The notes under the pieces: generated by a model
Told to the model about the DNA's origin: nothing
Databases searched by the model: none
Seen by the model: only the letters and a program-made list of their open reading frames with translations
Assembly (NCBI RefSeq): GCF_033115175.1
Contig: NC_084836.1
Coordinates: forward strand, 84,162,253 to 84,226,252
Length of the DNA stretch: 64,000 bases
Origin: Lepus europaeus
Taxonomy: Eukaryota; Chordata; Mammalia; Lagomorpha; Leporidae
Reading direction: 5' to 3'
Program-made: the position numbers and the translations under genes
In this document: in pieces, positions 44,046 through 56,124 of the stretch
How positions within the stretch are numbered: the stretch's first letter is position 1
Layout of the letters: each line of letters opens with the position of its first letter

Positions 44046-44811
44046 ATATTGGAGGCCTCCTTCTTCCTTTCTAATGTCTTTGAAACATCAGGAAGTTTGG
44101 TGACCCTCTTCAAATACTCCAGGAGATTATGCACCAAAGGGTTAATTTCAACATTTAGAAATTCCAGCCCTTGTGAAGATCACATGACTTTTTCCTAAGT
44201 GTATTCAGGGACTGAAGCAAGGTTTTGCTCTCTGGCTAAAACTCTAGCTGACATCTTTGTTAAGAATACTGAGAGATTATTTTTGGGATAAAGACATCTT
44301 TTTCTTACGGTTTCAGTTTTGATGCTTAAAGAAGGAAGCAAGCTAGGAAATTATTTGTGAAATTTTCTTTCTGGAACAGATGGCCTCTACCTTATTCTTG
44401 GTGACATGTGATTATTTTTTAAAATAACTTTGAGTTATTGGCTGCAACCTTAGACTGACATTGGGAAACAGTCTGGGGATAGAGAGGCCTAGAAATGGGT
44501 GGTTTGGCAGGGTGCTGAGAATGAGGGACCTGAGTGTCATGGCACCCTGGTGATTTCTTAGATCAGAGCGTGACAGACATATATTGCTCTTGGTGCAGAG
44601 CCAGCGTGCAACATGAGAGCAAAGGGCTGAGATGGTGTTAACTGACTTATGTTATAGCCATAGTCTGCTGTGCGACTTGAAAAATAAAACTTAAAGGTCA
44701 AGAACAAAGTTAGTGAGCCTCCCAGTGTAGGGAGTAGATAATATTGTGGAGTGTATTTCTTAAGATTAAGTGCAAGCCCAGTATACCGCTGTGGACTGGG
44801 TTCCTTGTGAG
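44046..44811 (+). other. Unique intron sequence
   Basis: Nothing recognised. Confidence 0.45.
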
Positions 44812-44985
44812 AACAGTGCTTTTCAAACTTCTACATTCATCAGAACCATTGATGGCTCTTGTTGAAATACAGCTTCCCATTCACTAGGTCCGAGGTGGGG
44901 CCTGAGTGCTCCTGTTTCAGACTCCCCTCGGGTCTGCTCCTGCTGCCGCCTGCCTGTTCAAGGAGCACATTTTGAATACGAAGGG
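44812..44985 (+). mobile_element. MER5A-like hAT-Charlie element
   Basis: GAACAGTGCTTTTCAAACTT, TCATCAGAACCATTGATGGC and AGGTCCGAGGTGGGGCCTGA follow MER5A. Confidence 0.75.
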
Positions 44986-45267
44986 ACCCAGCTGAGGTTC
45001 CTGTCATTTGAGGCCACAGAGCTCTTTGAAAAGCTGCGGAAAGCTATGGATCCTTGCAACAGTGACCCTGATGCCAGTATCCTCACTCTCCCCACCACAT
45101 ACACCAGTATGTAGGGTTTCAGGGAGGTTTTAACTTTTGGAACTGATCCAACATCTTCCACTTTGGTTTTAGAAGTGGTTGACAGAAAGATGCTCGTATT
45201 CTACAACAGCCTTTCAGTCAGTAGCTCTCCTGGTGTTTTCATAGTGTAGATGTTAATTTAAACTAGG

Positions 45268-45415
45268 CAAGTATACCCGTATAGGAGACCCTGATGAAGC
45301 TCCTGGCTTGAGGTTGGCCTAGCTCCTTGTGCCCATTTGGGGAATGAAACAGCAGATGGAAGATCTTTCTCTCTAACTCTGCATTTCAAATAAATACATT
45401 AACTTAAAAAAAGCA
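45268..45415 (+). mobile_element. 5'-truncated CSINE
   Basis: GGAGACCCTGATGAAGCTCC, AGCAGATGGAAGATCTTTCT and a CAAATAAATACATTAACTTA tail; only the last half is present. Confidence 0.85.
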
Positions 45416-46659
45416 ATTAGAGATCTAGAAACATTAGGTTGGTGAGTGAGTGAGAAATGTCCCACTGTGGAAATGGAGGAGGGGCAAGAATGGCTTGCGG
45501 CCATGTGTGTATAAATAAATAAATCTGGTGTGTAGTCCTCCCAGGGGACAAACCAGGCAGGCCATGCCTTTGCTGCAGGAAAAGTCTACTTTTATGAAGC
45601 ATTTGTTTCACTGCCATGTGAACACAGGGTGTCCCTGAGGATGTTCTCACTATTGGGTCCACAATGGGGGTGTCCAGGATTCAGCCCTGTGCACACTGGC
45701 TCGGAGATGTTAAATCAGCCAGAGTGTGAACCCACTGGGGCTGAATGGTGTTTCCTGCAGCATGCTCTTGGTTTTAATTGCCTGGGCTGGTATTGTCCTG
45801 CCTCTGTTCACTCTGAGGTGGGCAGGATGTTACCCCCAGCTGTGCTCCCTACATCTGAATTCTGTTCACGTAAATCCCAGGTATCCTATCATCTCATTTG
45901 CAAATGTTTCAGTAAGTTAGAGGATGTCTGAAAAGTTAGGATTTTTTTTTTTTAATCATGCTGATGCTATTAGCACACCTACAATATTAGTAATAGTCCT
46001 TAATATCATCAAATGTCTAGTCTGTGTTAGCAGTTTCTCTGCATACGTTATCATTTTTGAAAGTTGCTTTTTCCGTTCAGAAAAACCCACTTGGTTGATG
46101 TGAATTCTAAGTCTTTTGATCTGTAGGTCCCTCTTCCACCTTTTTATTCCTTGCAGTTTATGGTTAGGAATAAACTGGGTCATTTATGCTGTTGCCCAGA
46201 CCAGAGCCTGGATTTGCTAATTCCCTCGCTGGGCGATCCTGGCCTGCTGCCACCTCCCCTGTGTCTCCTTGTGTGTCCCAGATAGGTGAGGGAGAGGGCA
46301 GACCGAGGCACTGGTGTTGGTGCTTGTCAGGGCGCACCCCATATGTGGCTGGAGGCTGTGTTGGCTGCCATTGTGGGCACTCCTGGGTGACATTAAAATG
46401 GTGGTATCTTTCTTCTGTCATTCCTCCCTCAGTTCTTAGCTTGACTGCCTCTAAAGGAGAAATTTCCCTTGATAGCTGTTTGGTTACCCTGTGATTATTT
46501 AGGAAATATGGATAAATATTTGATTCTTTTTCCACCAGTGAGTCAGTTTCTTTGGTTCTCCGAAGGGGGGAACTGAGTTTTTATTTTTTTTAATAATGAA
46601 TTCAAATGCCTAAGAATATCATGTTCTGTTGCAGTTACTCTTCCTGGTTTCTTTCTTTC
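45416..46659 (+). other. Unique intron sequence
   Basis: 1.2 kb with no repeat or exon recognised. Confidence 0.5.
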
Positions 46660-47263
46660 TTTCTTTTTTAAGATGTATTTATTTGAAAGGCAGTGACAGA
46701 GAGAATGAAGGAGAGGGGAGGACAGAGGTTTTTCTTTTCTTTTTTTTTGGACAGGCAGAGTTAGAGACAGAGAGAAAGGTCTTCCTTCCGTTGGTTCACC
46801 CCTCAAATGGCCACCCTGGCCGGCACGTTGCACCAATCCGAAGCCAGGAACCAGGTACCTCCTCCTGGTCTCCCAGGTGGGTGCAGGGCCCAAGGACTTG
46901 GGCCATCCTCCACTGCCTTCCCGGGCCATAGCAGAGAGCTGGACTGGAAGAGGAGAAACCAGGACAGATTCCGGTGCCCCAATTGGGACTAGAATCTGGA
47001 GTGCCAGCATTGCAGGCGGAGGATTAGCCTAGCGAGCTGCGGCGTCGGCCAGGACAGAGGTTTTTCATCTGCTTGTTCACTCCCTTAATGCTCATCACAG
47101 TCAGGTTGGTCCAGGCTGGGCCTCAAACACGTGGGTCATCATCCTCTGAATGCTGAGGTACATTAGCAGCAAACGGAACTGGAAGCGGAACAACTGGAAC
47201 TCCAACCAGCACTCAGATAGGGGCTGACGTGTCCCAAGTAACTGTTTAACCCCCTGCACCACC
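46660..47263 (-). mobile_element. Old CSINE split by a subfamily II CSINE
   Basis: Parts 46660-46734 and 47067-47263 belong to one old minus-strand copy, ending CCCCTGCACCACCC. Confidence 0.85.
46735..47050 (-). mobile_element. Nested CSINE, subfamily II
   Basis: GTTCACCCCTCAAATGGCCA, GGACAGATTCCGGTGCCCCA and GAGCTGCGGCGTCGGCC are subfamily II marks. The 16-base AGGACAGAGGTTTTTC is duplicated perfectly at 46719-46734 and 47051-47066. Confidence 0.96.
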
Positions 47264-47299
47264 CTTCTTGCTGTTGAGATGGTTTGACTTTGGCAGGTG

Positions 47300-47790
47300 G
47301 GAATTTATTTCAGTTGGTTTCTGAGGCCTTCGTGCCAGTTTTCTCCTGCTGTGGAGCAAATTGCCCCAAATGTAGGGATGTCCAACAGCATTTGTTGCCT
47401 CATAGTCTTTGTGGATTAGAAGGCCCAGATTGGTCATCCAGTTCAGGGTCTCTAAAGAGGCTGCAGCCAAGATATCAGCCTGCTCCACCACCACCAGCTC
47501 CTGGCTTGACTCGGGGAGCCTGTGTTGCCGACTTGGTTATGGCCTGCTGGTGGGCCTCAGAACCTTGCTGGGCTCCCTAAGGGCTTCTCACAGCATGGCA
47601 CCATTCTTCTCCCATTGCCAGGACTCTAGAAAGAGAACCCAGCAGAATCAGCAAGATAGAAGTCAGTCTCTTTGTAAGTCAGTCTCTGAAGTGACAAATG
47701 TGCTGTGTTCTAGCTCTGGTTCTAGGCCCACACTCAAGAGGAGCTGTTCATTGGGAGCCTAAAATTTCCTGCCACAACCCTAGTCATCTC
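47300..47790 (-). mobile_element. ERVL-type LTR remnant
   Basis: CAGTTCAGGGTCTCTAAAGA, GGCTGCAGCCAAGATATCAG, CTGGTGGGCCTCAGAACCTT and TAGGCCCACACTCAAGAGGA occur in the order of a reversed mammalian ERVL-type LTR. No coding part; subfamily uncertain. Confidence 0.6.
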
Positions 47791-47946
47791 TCATAGCATT
47801 CCTGCTTTCTTGTTTGAGGTGATATTCCATGTATTTGATTTGAATCATTTCTCCAAGAAGCCCTACTTTAGTGGAGAGTGGTATTGAGGGGCTATAATTC
47901 AAGCCTAAAGTTCTAGATCATTTTAGTGGACACAGATAATGGGTTT

Positions 47947-48258
47947 GGGTTGAATATCCCTATCCAAAATGCTTGGGGCCAGAAGGGTTTCTGATTTCCA
48001 ATTTTAGAATATTTATGCATAATGAGATTTCTTGGTGACAGAACCCAAGTCCAAATGGGAAATCCATTTATGTTTCATATATACCTTAAACACATACCCT
48101 GAAGGTAATTTTGTACAATGTTTTTGTGTGTGTGCATTTTGATTGTGACCTGTCACATGAGGTTAGGTTAGGAATTTTCCACTTGTGACATCATACCAGC
48201 CTTGAAAAGTTTTGGACTTTGGAGCATTCAGAGTTTCATATTTCCATATTTCCATTTT
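47947..48258 (+). mobile_element. Short DNA transposon, probably Tigger-related
   Basis: GGTTGAATATCCCTATCCAA at one end and TTTTGGACTTTGGAGCATTC at the other, with TTTATGTTTCATATATACCT inside, follow a known short mammalian element (GGTTGAGTATCCCTTATCC type) nearly entire. Confidence 0.7.
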
Positions 48259-48799
48259 TTCCATGTGCAATAACATTCACTGTTTTCCATTCAGAGTCAA
48301 GATTATAGACTTTTACCTAACCTCAACAGTCTCATGTTTGAATTTCCTTTCAGCCACACAAGCTCAGCTAATGGTGACTCCAGGATGCCTACACAATCAT
48401 TCATGCATTATCTAGCAATAGAGTAATGACATCTTGTCACCAAAAATATAATTTATGATTCTTTCTATTTTTTTCTCTTTAGGATATACCCTACTATATT
48501 TTATAGTCAAATTATTCCATACAGTCATAATTAAAATAGTTTCTCACCATGTGGTACCTTATTAGATTCATTCGGTTCCTCTTAGTTTTGAATTTTAGAG
48601 TGTTTTAAAAATAATTTTATTTTTGCATGCATTATTTTCAGCATTCTAAAAATGATCTACAGATGAAGTTATATCTATAGAAATTTAACTTCTCTTACTG
48701 TCTCTTCTACTTCATTTTCTTCTTCCTTCATAGGTAGTCTATTAAAACAGGCAAGGTTATCCTTTTTATTTTTAAATATAAGTGGTAGCATTCTATGTA
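48259..48799 (+). other. AT-rich unique intron sequence
   Basis: Nothing recognised. Confidence 0.45.
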
Positions 48800-49160
48800 T
48801 ATATAGTCCTTGCCTTACAGTGGGGTTATGCCCTGATAAAGGCACTGTAAGTTGGGAATACTGGCAGTTGACAATGCATTTAAAATACTGAATCCACTGC
48901 CCATAACAACTCAGCAGCACGCTACACTGTGGAGTGTCTGCTGCTCCCCTTGTGATGTCGAGGCTGGCTGGGAGCTGCAGCTCATCACACTGCCTGGCGT
49001 CAACAGACAGTATTGCATGGCACGACACTGGCCTGGGAAAAGGTCTAAATTCTGATCTGAAGTACAGTTTTCCATTGAATGCCTGTCACTTTTGTACCAT
49101 GGTATAGTTGAAAAATCACAGGTCAAATCATGGTAAGTCCGGGACTGCCTGTGAGGTTGT
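48800..49160 (-). mobile_element. Tigger-type DNA transposon fragment
   Basis: GTCCTTGCCTTACAGTGGGG, TGATGTCGAGGCTGGCTGGG then AGCTGCAGCTCATCAC, and GTCAAATCATGGTAAGTCCG match the ends and middle of a TcMar-Tigger deletion derivative. No transposase frame. Confidence 0.75.
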
Positions 49161-49420
49161 CTGCACCTTGCACCCTCCATGTAACCCTGGCGGCCATGCT
49201 ATGGCAATGCGTAGAGACCTTCTGGTTCCTCTTTCAATGGCCTGACACTCTGTTGCATAGATGAATAGTCACTATCCTCTTAGGAGTCTCTTGGATTCTG
49301 TTCTTCTGTTTTTTTTGGGAAGTGCAGTGGCTGAATGGATGTAGGAAGAAGGTGAGAGGAGCAGCTGTTTGACTGCTCCAGGTTTTCTCTTAGTTTTCAT
49401 CCTGGGTGGAAGAGTAATGT

Positions 49421-49466
49421 GTCGTCGTCGTCGTCGTTGTCATCTTCTTCTTCCTTCTTCCTTCTT
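49421..49466. repeat. (GTC)n / (TTC)n trinucleotide tract
   Basis: GTCGTCGTCGTCGTCGTTGT followed by CTTCTTCTTCC motifs sits at the tail end of the adjoining CSINE, so it probably grew from the SINE tail. Confidence 0.9.
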
Positions 49467-49857
49467 GATTTATTTATGTATTTGAAAGAGTTACACAGAG
49501 AGAGGCGAGGCAGAGAGAGAGCGAGCGAGGGAGAGAGAGAGAGAGGGAGAGAGGGAGAGAGAGGGAGGGAGAGAGGGAGAGAGAGGGAGGGAGAAAGGTC
49601 TTCCATCTGCTGGTTCACTCCCCAATTGGCTGCAACAGCCAGAGCTGTGCCGATCTGAAACCAGGAGCCAGGAACTTCTTCCGCGTCTCTCATGTGGGTG
49701 CAGGGGCACAAGGACTTGGGCCATCTTCTACTGCTTTCCCAGGCTGTAGCAGAGAGATGAATTGGAAATGGAGCAGCCGGGTCTCGAACTGGCACCCATA
49801 TGGGATGCCGGAGCTTCAGGCCAGGGTGTTAACCCACTGCACTAGAGCGCCGGCCCC
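49462..49857 (-). mobile_element. Full-length CSINE with long purine tract
   Basis: TGATTTATTTATGTATTTGA start, (GAGAGGGA)n tract at 49511-49594, and CTAGAGCGCCGGCCCC end. Confidence 0.94.
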
Positions 49858-50208
49858 ACTGTGTCTTTTTCTTCATAACTAGCTGGGTTATGGAGGGTGG
49901 TGTGGAGGCTTTTATGATGGGTCCTTATGGTTTCTGTCCTTTCATTTACTCTTGTATTGGAGTTAGAAATTCTTCCAGGTTTTGGCAATGTATAATTTGT
50001 CAGTGTTAGTTTTTGATTGTGGCATTTATTTTATGTGCCTTCATGTTTACGTGTGTTAGGGACCTGGGGGGAAAGCCATCCGGGATTGCTCTTCAGATGC
50101 CATGTAAAAGCAGAAAGCCCCGTATGTTCAAGCTCAATAAAACAAGTTGATGTTTTTCTTCTTTTTAAATAATCTCTCCTAACCAATACCACATTATTTG
50201 TGTTGCAG

Positions 50209-50278
50209 GGAAAAGGACTTGGAGGCCAAGTTCATTATTCAAATGGAGAAAAGCAAGACAACAATCACAAACTTAAAG
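50209..50278 (+). CDS. KIF16B: KIF16B coding exon 2 (last base of codon 16 to residue 39)
   Basis: Joined to exon 1 this 70-base exon completes Arg16 and reads EKDLEAKFIIQMEKSKTTIT followed by NLK, continuing the kinesin motor N-terminal beta sheet. The acceptor is a good TTGTGTTGCAG. The downstream boundary is AAG|GCAAGT, so the intron starts with GC rather than GT. The nearest GT (50283) would add four bases and shift the frame, so the GC site is the one consistent with the protein. The exon ends on a codon boundary (phase 0). Confidence 0.96.
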
Positions 50279-51004
50279 GCAAGTAGTGACCTGGCCCTGC
50301 TGCAGTTCCAGGAGCCCCGTGATTGCTCTGTGGTTGGGGTGGCTTGTGGGTAAAGAGAGCCCCCTGCCATTCCATGCCTTGCCCTCCTGAGCTCACTGTG
50401 GTCTCCCAGTTGCCCCTGGGCTGGGGCTTGGTCCTGAAGCACAAGAGTAATCCCTGGTTTCCTGGGTCTGGAGGCCGTACCCAGGCTGTCGCTGTCTTCT
50501 GCAGGCTCTTGGATCTGGCCTCGCCCTGTGAACTCATCCCATGTCCTGGCGGAGGAGCCTCTGCCTGTTAGCTGCCTGCTTTCTCTGAAGCTGTGAGGAA
50601 GCTTTAGCCCTGGATTTGTTTCGTCTCAATGAAAATCATACTTTGTGATGCTTGAAGAGAGCCGGTATTATGATTGAAAACCCAGGAGATGAAAGATTTA
50701 AAAAAAAAAAAAAAAAAGCAGACGTTTCCAGGGTGACGAGTTACACTTTAAAATACCCTGTTTGTTTCTTTTGTCAGCACATGTGTTAAGAGTCTGGAAT
50801 ACTTTCAAAAAGAGGGAAAGTGAGGGTGTAAAATGAATAAAGAAATCACATCCTTTATGGGTTTAGCCCCTTCCTTCTTGTAGTCATTAACTTGCAAGTT
50901 TGGATTTCTGAGGGTTGCTAATCCTTGGCCATGGACAGATCAGTCAGTTCACGTCTGATTTTAATTTGGGTCTCAGAAGACCAGGGCACTTGGAGATGTA
51001 GTTT

Positions 51005-51051
51005 TTTTCTTCCTTTTTTTTTTTTTTTTTTTTTTTTAAACAGGCAGAGTG

Positions 51052-51095
<44 letters not shown>

Positions 51096-51370
51096 TCTTC
51101 CTTTTCCATTGGTTCACCCCTCAATGGCCGCTGCGGCCGGCACACCGCGCGCTGATCCGAAGCCAGGAGCCAGGTGCTTCTCCTGGTCTCCCATGTGGGT
51201 GCAGGGCCCAAGGACTTGGGCCATCCTCCACTGCCTTCCTGGGCCATAGCAGAGAGCTGGCCTGGAAGAGGGGCAACCGGGATAGAATCCGGCGCCCCAA
51301 CCGGGACTAGAACCCAGTGTGCCGGCACTGCAGGCGGAGGATTTAGCCTAGTGAGCCGTGGTGCCGGCCA
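51005..51370 (-). mobile_element. CSINE, subfamily II, with target duplication
   Basis: A T27-type tract, (GA)n, GGTTCACCCCTCAATGGCCG and CCGGGACTAGAACCCAGTGT mark subfamily II. AGATGTAGTTT is found at 50994-51004 and 51371-51381. The long T run and exact duplication suggest a young insertion. Confidence 0.96.
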
Positions 51371-51439
51371 AGATGTAGTTTCAAGGTAGCACAGCTTGAT
51401 CCCCAGTGCCCAGCGCCAAGCAGTGCTCCTGTCTTCCAG

Positions 51440-51680
51440 CGGACCATGCTCTGGGTCATTTGCTAGGCCTGCTTTGTGCCCTGTGTCCTCTCGCCTGAGG
51501 AGTTTGTTCTGCATGGAATGTCTTTCTCTGCGCAGCGCCATCCTTGTCTCTCAGCTGTGTCTGGCCAAGCTCACAAAGAACCTTCCCTCTTTGGCTTCTG
51601 GCACCCTCTCCTTTCTCCCAGTCCTCATTGCTGACTCCCTGCTGTTGGGTCCCTTGTTTTAGCCTCAGGTGTGCTCAACA
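51440..51680 (+). mobile_element. Possible L2 fragment
   Basis: TTTGTTCTGCATGGAATGTC then TTTCTCTGCGCAGC and AACCTTCCCTC recall the L2 3' region. Confidence 0.5.
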
Positions 51681-52599
51681 GTGCTTTGGTGAGAGACTCC
51701 TGGCCCTGGCTGAAGCTCCTTTCTTTGTGCATTCTGGAATCTGTTTTCCTCTTCTTGAGTTTTACAAACATCTCCTCATATCATTTCATGTATTTCAGTA
51801 ACTAGAACCGATGCCCAGATTTTAAATCTTTTAATGCAGCTTTTTTTTCAATATAAAATGTGAATCATGGAAGATCTAGTGCTAACTGGAGTTACTTAGT
51901 ATATAGTCAAGGACCTGAGTGAGGTTATAGGGGCATATGAAGACATTTGAACATTTGGGGGGTGTGTGTGTCTAATTAGCATATAGCAGAGTAGACAAGA
52001 TATTTGCAGACATCTTCAGTAAGCTCACACTGTGATGTGTTCTGGGAGAATCCAGGCTCTCAGAGGTCAGAGAAATAATTCTGGATGGCGTGTTGAAGGG
52101 AAGCTTCACAGACGAGCAGACTTCTGACCTGGAGTTCTCAATGAGGCCACCAAATCACAGCACTCAAGGGGCTGCTGGAACAGACGAGATCCGTGTGAAT
52201 GGATAGCAGGCCGTGGAGTTGTGCAAAGCCCAGCTCGGGCATTCAGGTGGAGAGAGCGCTGAAAGTCACTGAGGCTCTGGCTGGAGCATTGAGCTCATAG
52301 AAGTTAATTATGGGTAAAAAAAAAAAAAAAGAATACAGCAAGAATAGTAGCCTTAGGGGCATAGAGAACTTAGATTATGGAGGGAGTTTAGGTTGTGTTT
52401 AAGTTTTATTTATTGATTCTTTTAGGGAGGCTAGAAAGCTCTTTGATCAGGGAGTAAATAAGATTTTATATGTTCATTTTATATCTTTTAGGAACACATT
52501 TATTTATTTTTTCCTAATTTGGGTCAGTTGTCAAAGGGCAGAACTCTTGATTATTATTCTCTTCTCATTGTTGTTATTTTCATAATCATCTCTTTCTAG

Positions 52600-52713
52600 A
52601 TACCAGAAGGAGGGACTGGGGACTCAGGAAGAGAACGGACGAAGACCTTCACGTATGACTTTTCTTTTTATTCTGCGGATACGAAAAGTCCAGATTACGT
52701 TTCACAAGAAATG
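52600..52713 (+). CDS. KIF16B: KIF16B coding exon 3 (residues 40-77)
   Basis: The 114 bases encode 38 residues from IPEGGTGDSGRERTKTFTYD to a stretch ending SPDYVSQEM. The TFTYDFSF segment is the conserved beta-strand found in kinesins before alpha-1, with the acidic linker typical of kinesin-3 proteins. It is phase 0 on both sides; acceptor CTCTTTCTAG|ATA, donor ATG|GTATGC. The overlapping frame from the upstream AUG at 5483 stops in this exon at 52656-52658. Confidence 0.97.
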
Positions 52714-53614
52714 GTATGCTATATTTTCAGAATTCTTTACTTTGATTTATTTCCATATTGAGTAAAACATGCCTATCTTAGACCACTTCAAAGCATCTTG
52801 CTAGTTTTTATTCTGAGTATAATTCTTATACAATCAGCCTTTGCTAATTTAGCCTTTTTGTTGTGACTGAGCATTTGTTTAAGCCAGAGAAGAATGCAGA
52901 CCTCAAAAAGCTGATTTTTGGTTTTACTTCTGAGCGTGGTAGTTATGACTTTTGTTTCAAAACTTGGGTTTGGGCATGCCTATTGCCTTGAAGGAGCTCT
53001 GCAAGCAAGCATTTCGTAGGGTGGGGTGAGGGTTGCGGGGGATTTGTGTGCTGCTAAGCCCGGCAAATAAGTCACTCAGCCTTGAGTTCCTGCTATGGAG
53101 TGCAGCTTTAGGAGGTGGACTTCGAACCCAAGTCTCAGTTCATTTGCTGATGTGGATCATTATAGCTTCTCAGAAGAATTCTAGAAAGAATGTTTCATCT
53201 TGAATCTTTCTAGAATGTAGAATGATGCTGGCATTTGTCTGAGACACCTGCCTGGTGGGTGTTTCAGGGTTAAAATGGACATGTGAAGAGGGCAGAGAAG
53301 AACAGACGCAAAGGTGCCCCTGGAGAATATCAAAACCCTGTTTTTGACATTTCATGTGAGCACAAGGACAAGTATGTTTCCCCAGGTAGAGAAAAACTAG
53401 GTGTTGGAGCAGAATGGGGTTGGGGGAACACCAGTGTGAGTGAAAGAATAGCAGCTTTGGCCCAGGCCCCTTCCTGGCTGGTCAGTAGCTTCTTTAGATG
53501 CATTGCTTTAGGTCTCCATGTGTTAATGTGGTGATGAGAGTTTTTGTCCTGTGCATGCTGGTTGTATTCCTTGCAGGTTAAAAAACAGAGCATGAAAAAA
53601 CTACTAGTTCTTTG

Positions 53615-53770
53615 CAACTTGAAGTCTGCCCATGCCCCAGAATCATGGACATTGCCTGGGGATTTGTTAGAAATGAGGAATCTCAGGACCTATTCCCTAC
53701 TGCCTGCAAGATCCCGTGGGATTTGTGGGCACCTTCACATTGAGGAATGCAGTTGGTTTAGAAATGGTTT
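53615..53770. mobile_element. Possible MER5-like fragment
   Basis: CCAGAATCATGGACATTGCC, TGGGGATTTGTTAGAAATGA and GGAATCTCAGGACC resemble MER5A text. Confidence 0.45.
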
Positions 53771-56124
53771 GTGGAGGACATTGGCTGTTTGAGACAAGGT
53801 CAGTGTTGGAAATACAGGGCTATAGTGACTGTATCCAGAAAATGTTGAGCCAAGCATCAGGGGAAACTAGAAAGAAAAGGCAGCAGTGGGAACAGGAGAT
53901 GCATTGATAGAGGAGGTGCCTGCCACGAAAGAGGGACCAGGAGAGGAAGGATGATGCCTGAGTGTGTGTTGGTGCCAGAACCTGTGCTTGGTGCTCAGAT
54001 GTGCTGCTCATTTCACCCGAAGAACCAGACATGGCCACTTTAAACTGAAGAGACTCAGTATTCCTAAGTAACTCGTTCAAGTTTGTGGACCCGATCCACT
54101 TTTCGTAGTAATACAGCTGAATCCCTGGGGTTGACGTCCAGGGTGGTGGAGAGCGCCTGGAGCTTTTAAGAGTGTGATGACAAAAGAGTGAGTGGCATGT
54201 TCTAGATGGCAGGTGGATAGGGCAGCCCATTGCATGAATAAATGAGGGAATGAGGAAGACGACTTTGGCATTGAGACGACTTGGTTAGTGAGCACTGGAG
54301 CTGAGCGTCTGGTGAAGAGTAAAATCTTGTAGATGATGGAATCTAGATTTTGGCTTCAAGATAGCAATGTGAGTGAAGTGGCAGTGAGGGAGATTAAGGG
54401 CAAGGCCAGTTTACTGTAGCCATCTCTATAATGTCTTCAACAGAGGATGAATGAAGAGGCTCGAAGGTACCTAAGGAACCACTGGATCTTCCTCCTTGTT
54501 AGCCTGAATTTGAGGCTTTCTAGGGACAGAGGCCAGTGCTGGGGAAAGCCCAGGGACACAGGGGTAGAGCGTTGTCTGACTACAGGGCCTGGCACAGTCA
54601 ATGTTTGCTGACTGACTGACTTCATTTACAGGTAGTGCTTAATTTACTGGATCAATGACATTTCCTGAGTACTACAGGAGTCAAGATCAGGGAAGCAGTA
54701 GCAAGTTTAGCTCTTTGGGAAGTTAAAAGTAAGCACCCGGAGTTTAAAATCCATTTAGCTTTCATGTGTGGGATCTTCAGTGGTGGATAAATAACTTGAG
54801 ATGTTCCACTAGGTTTCAAAGTCAGCAAAGCCTTGAGATATGTTAGTAAGCTCGATTGTCTATAGAACCACATGTCAATAAAAACCATGATAGGTACAGG
54901 ACAATATCTATTGTTAAAGTACCCCATTAAAGGGAAGATCTCCCTTTGTCCCTAATTTCAACACCAGTTGTTACATACGAGGGCTTCATGCTGCCATTGC
55001 AGGCATAGGAAGGGGACTGATAGGTTGTCTCCCTGCCATAAGCGAGGGCAAGTGTGAGTGTGGCACGATGCTGGTGCTCTTGTTTTAGAAACATCACCAG
55101 AATGTCGAGAAAGTCTGTCGTACCTATTACTGTAGCTCAAGGCAAGCGCCCCTTGATGTTTACCAAATACCAGGTAAGGTGACCATTGTTAGTATTTCTT
55201 GCTTTCAAATTAAAGTTAGCAACACCAACAACAAAAATATCTGTGAGTGATTTCAGTTCACAGCAGTGTAAATTGAAGACCATTACATAATGTAAATTAA
55301 AGACTATTACATATTAAAGACCATTTTTGATGGGTTCTTCAAAGCTCCAAAGGGGGACTTTGGTCTCAGATGGCCTGTTCCTTATTTCAGAGCTGGTGAA
55401 ACTTGAGACCTACAATCTTCCAGCCACATGGGAGAGGCCTTGTTTTAATGGTGCCCTCTAGTGGGCGATTCCCCTTAACGTGTAGCCCTGTTGCTACCAT
55501 GGGTTTCCTGGAAATCAGCTTGAAGCTGGTGCTCCAAGCCTTTGGCGAGAGGTGCAATAGGGCATCCCGTTGTCCTTGCCTAGGAACCCTGGAGGTGTGG
55601 GCAGTGGTGCCAACTTTGGGTGAGCTTCTTGGAGCTGATATTGAGTGGCTCTGGTCTGTCTCTGACCTCAGAACTGTATTTATTGGATCTGTTTTTCCAA
55701 CTCCCTGAGCCCCTTGAATGTGCAGAAAATCACCCGGGTTAATTTTCTGGAAAATACAGTGATAAAGTAGATGGCAGGTTTGAATTTTAACCTAGGGGAG
55801 AATTGCGTTCTGGAAATCTTTGGGATAGGTTTAGAAATGATATATCCCATCAGTTTGTTTTAGGCCCCAGACCAAACAATGAGAGAAAAATTCTTCTTTT
55901 AGCGTTTGAGAAGATAATGGGAAACTTTTTTCCTATCTAGTGAAATTGTAAACATGATATTTCTTTTTTGTTGTTGTTGTTTGTTTGAGGGAATTAGAGA
56001 AATAGAGTTTTCACTCAGGTGGGGAAAATGAATCTCAGACTGCTGATGTGGATCCTTGTAGTTCCTGGCCCCTGCTTGTCAGCAGAAGTGTGGGGAGGGG
56101 TCCTTGTTGACACAGAGGGTATGG

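Larger units (their letters stand above)
5537..50208 (+). other. KIF16B: KIF16B intron 1 (44.7 kb)
   Basis: The donor is CAG|GTGAGT and the acceptor is TTTGTGTTGCAG|GG. A long first intron is usual for this gene. Apart from the repeats listed separately I see no further coding exon, RNA gene or processed pseudogene inside it. Non-coding alternative first exons cannot be excluded from sequence alone. Confidence 0.93.
50279..52599 (+). other. KIF16B: KIF16B intron 2 (2.3 kb, GC-AG type)
   Basis: It begins GCAAGTAG and ends ATCATCTCTTTCTAG. GC donors make up about one percent of mammalian introns and usually have an otherwise near-perfect consensus, as here (AAG|GCAAGT). The intron holds one subfamily-II CSINE (51005-51370), an A18-type run near 50700, probable L2 pieces, and otherwise unremarkable sequence. 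Confidence 0.93.

Noticed and set aside
46164-46535. 123-codon minus-strand frame in unique DNA
   Set aside because: No recognisable domain, no splice sites in a sensible arrangement and no CpG or promoter context.
50918-51541. 207-codon open frame on the minus strand
   Set aside because: Most of it runs through the subfamily II CSINE, including its GA and T tracts; the protein is SINE translation, not a gene.
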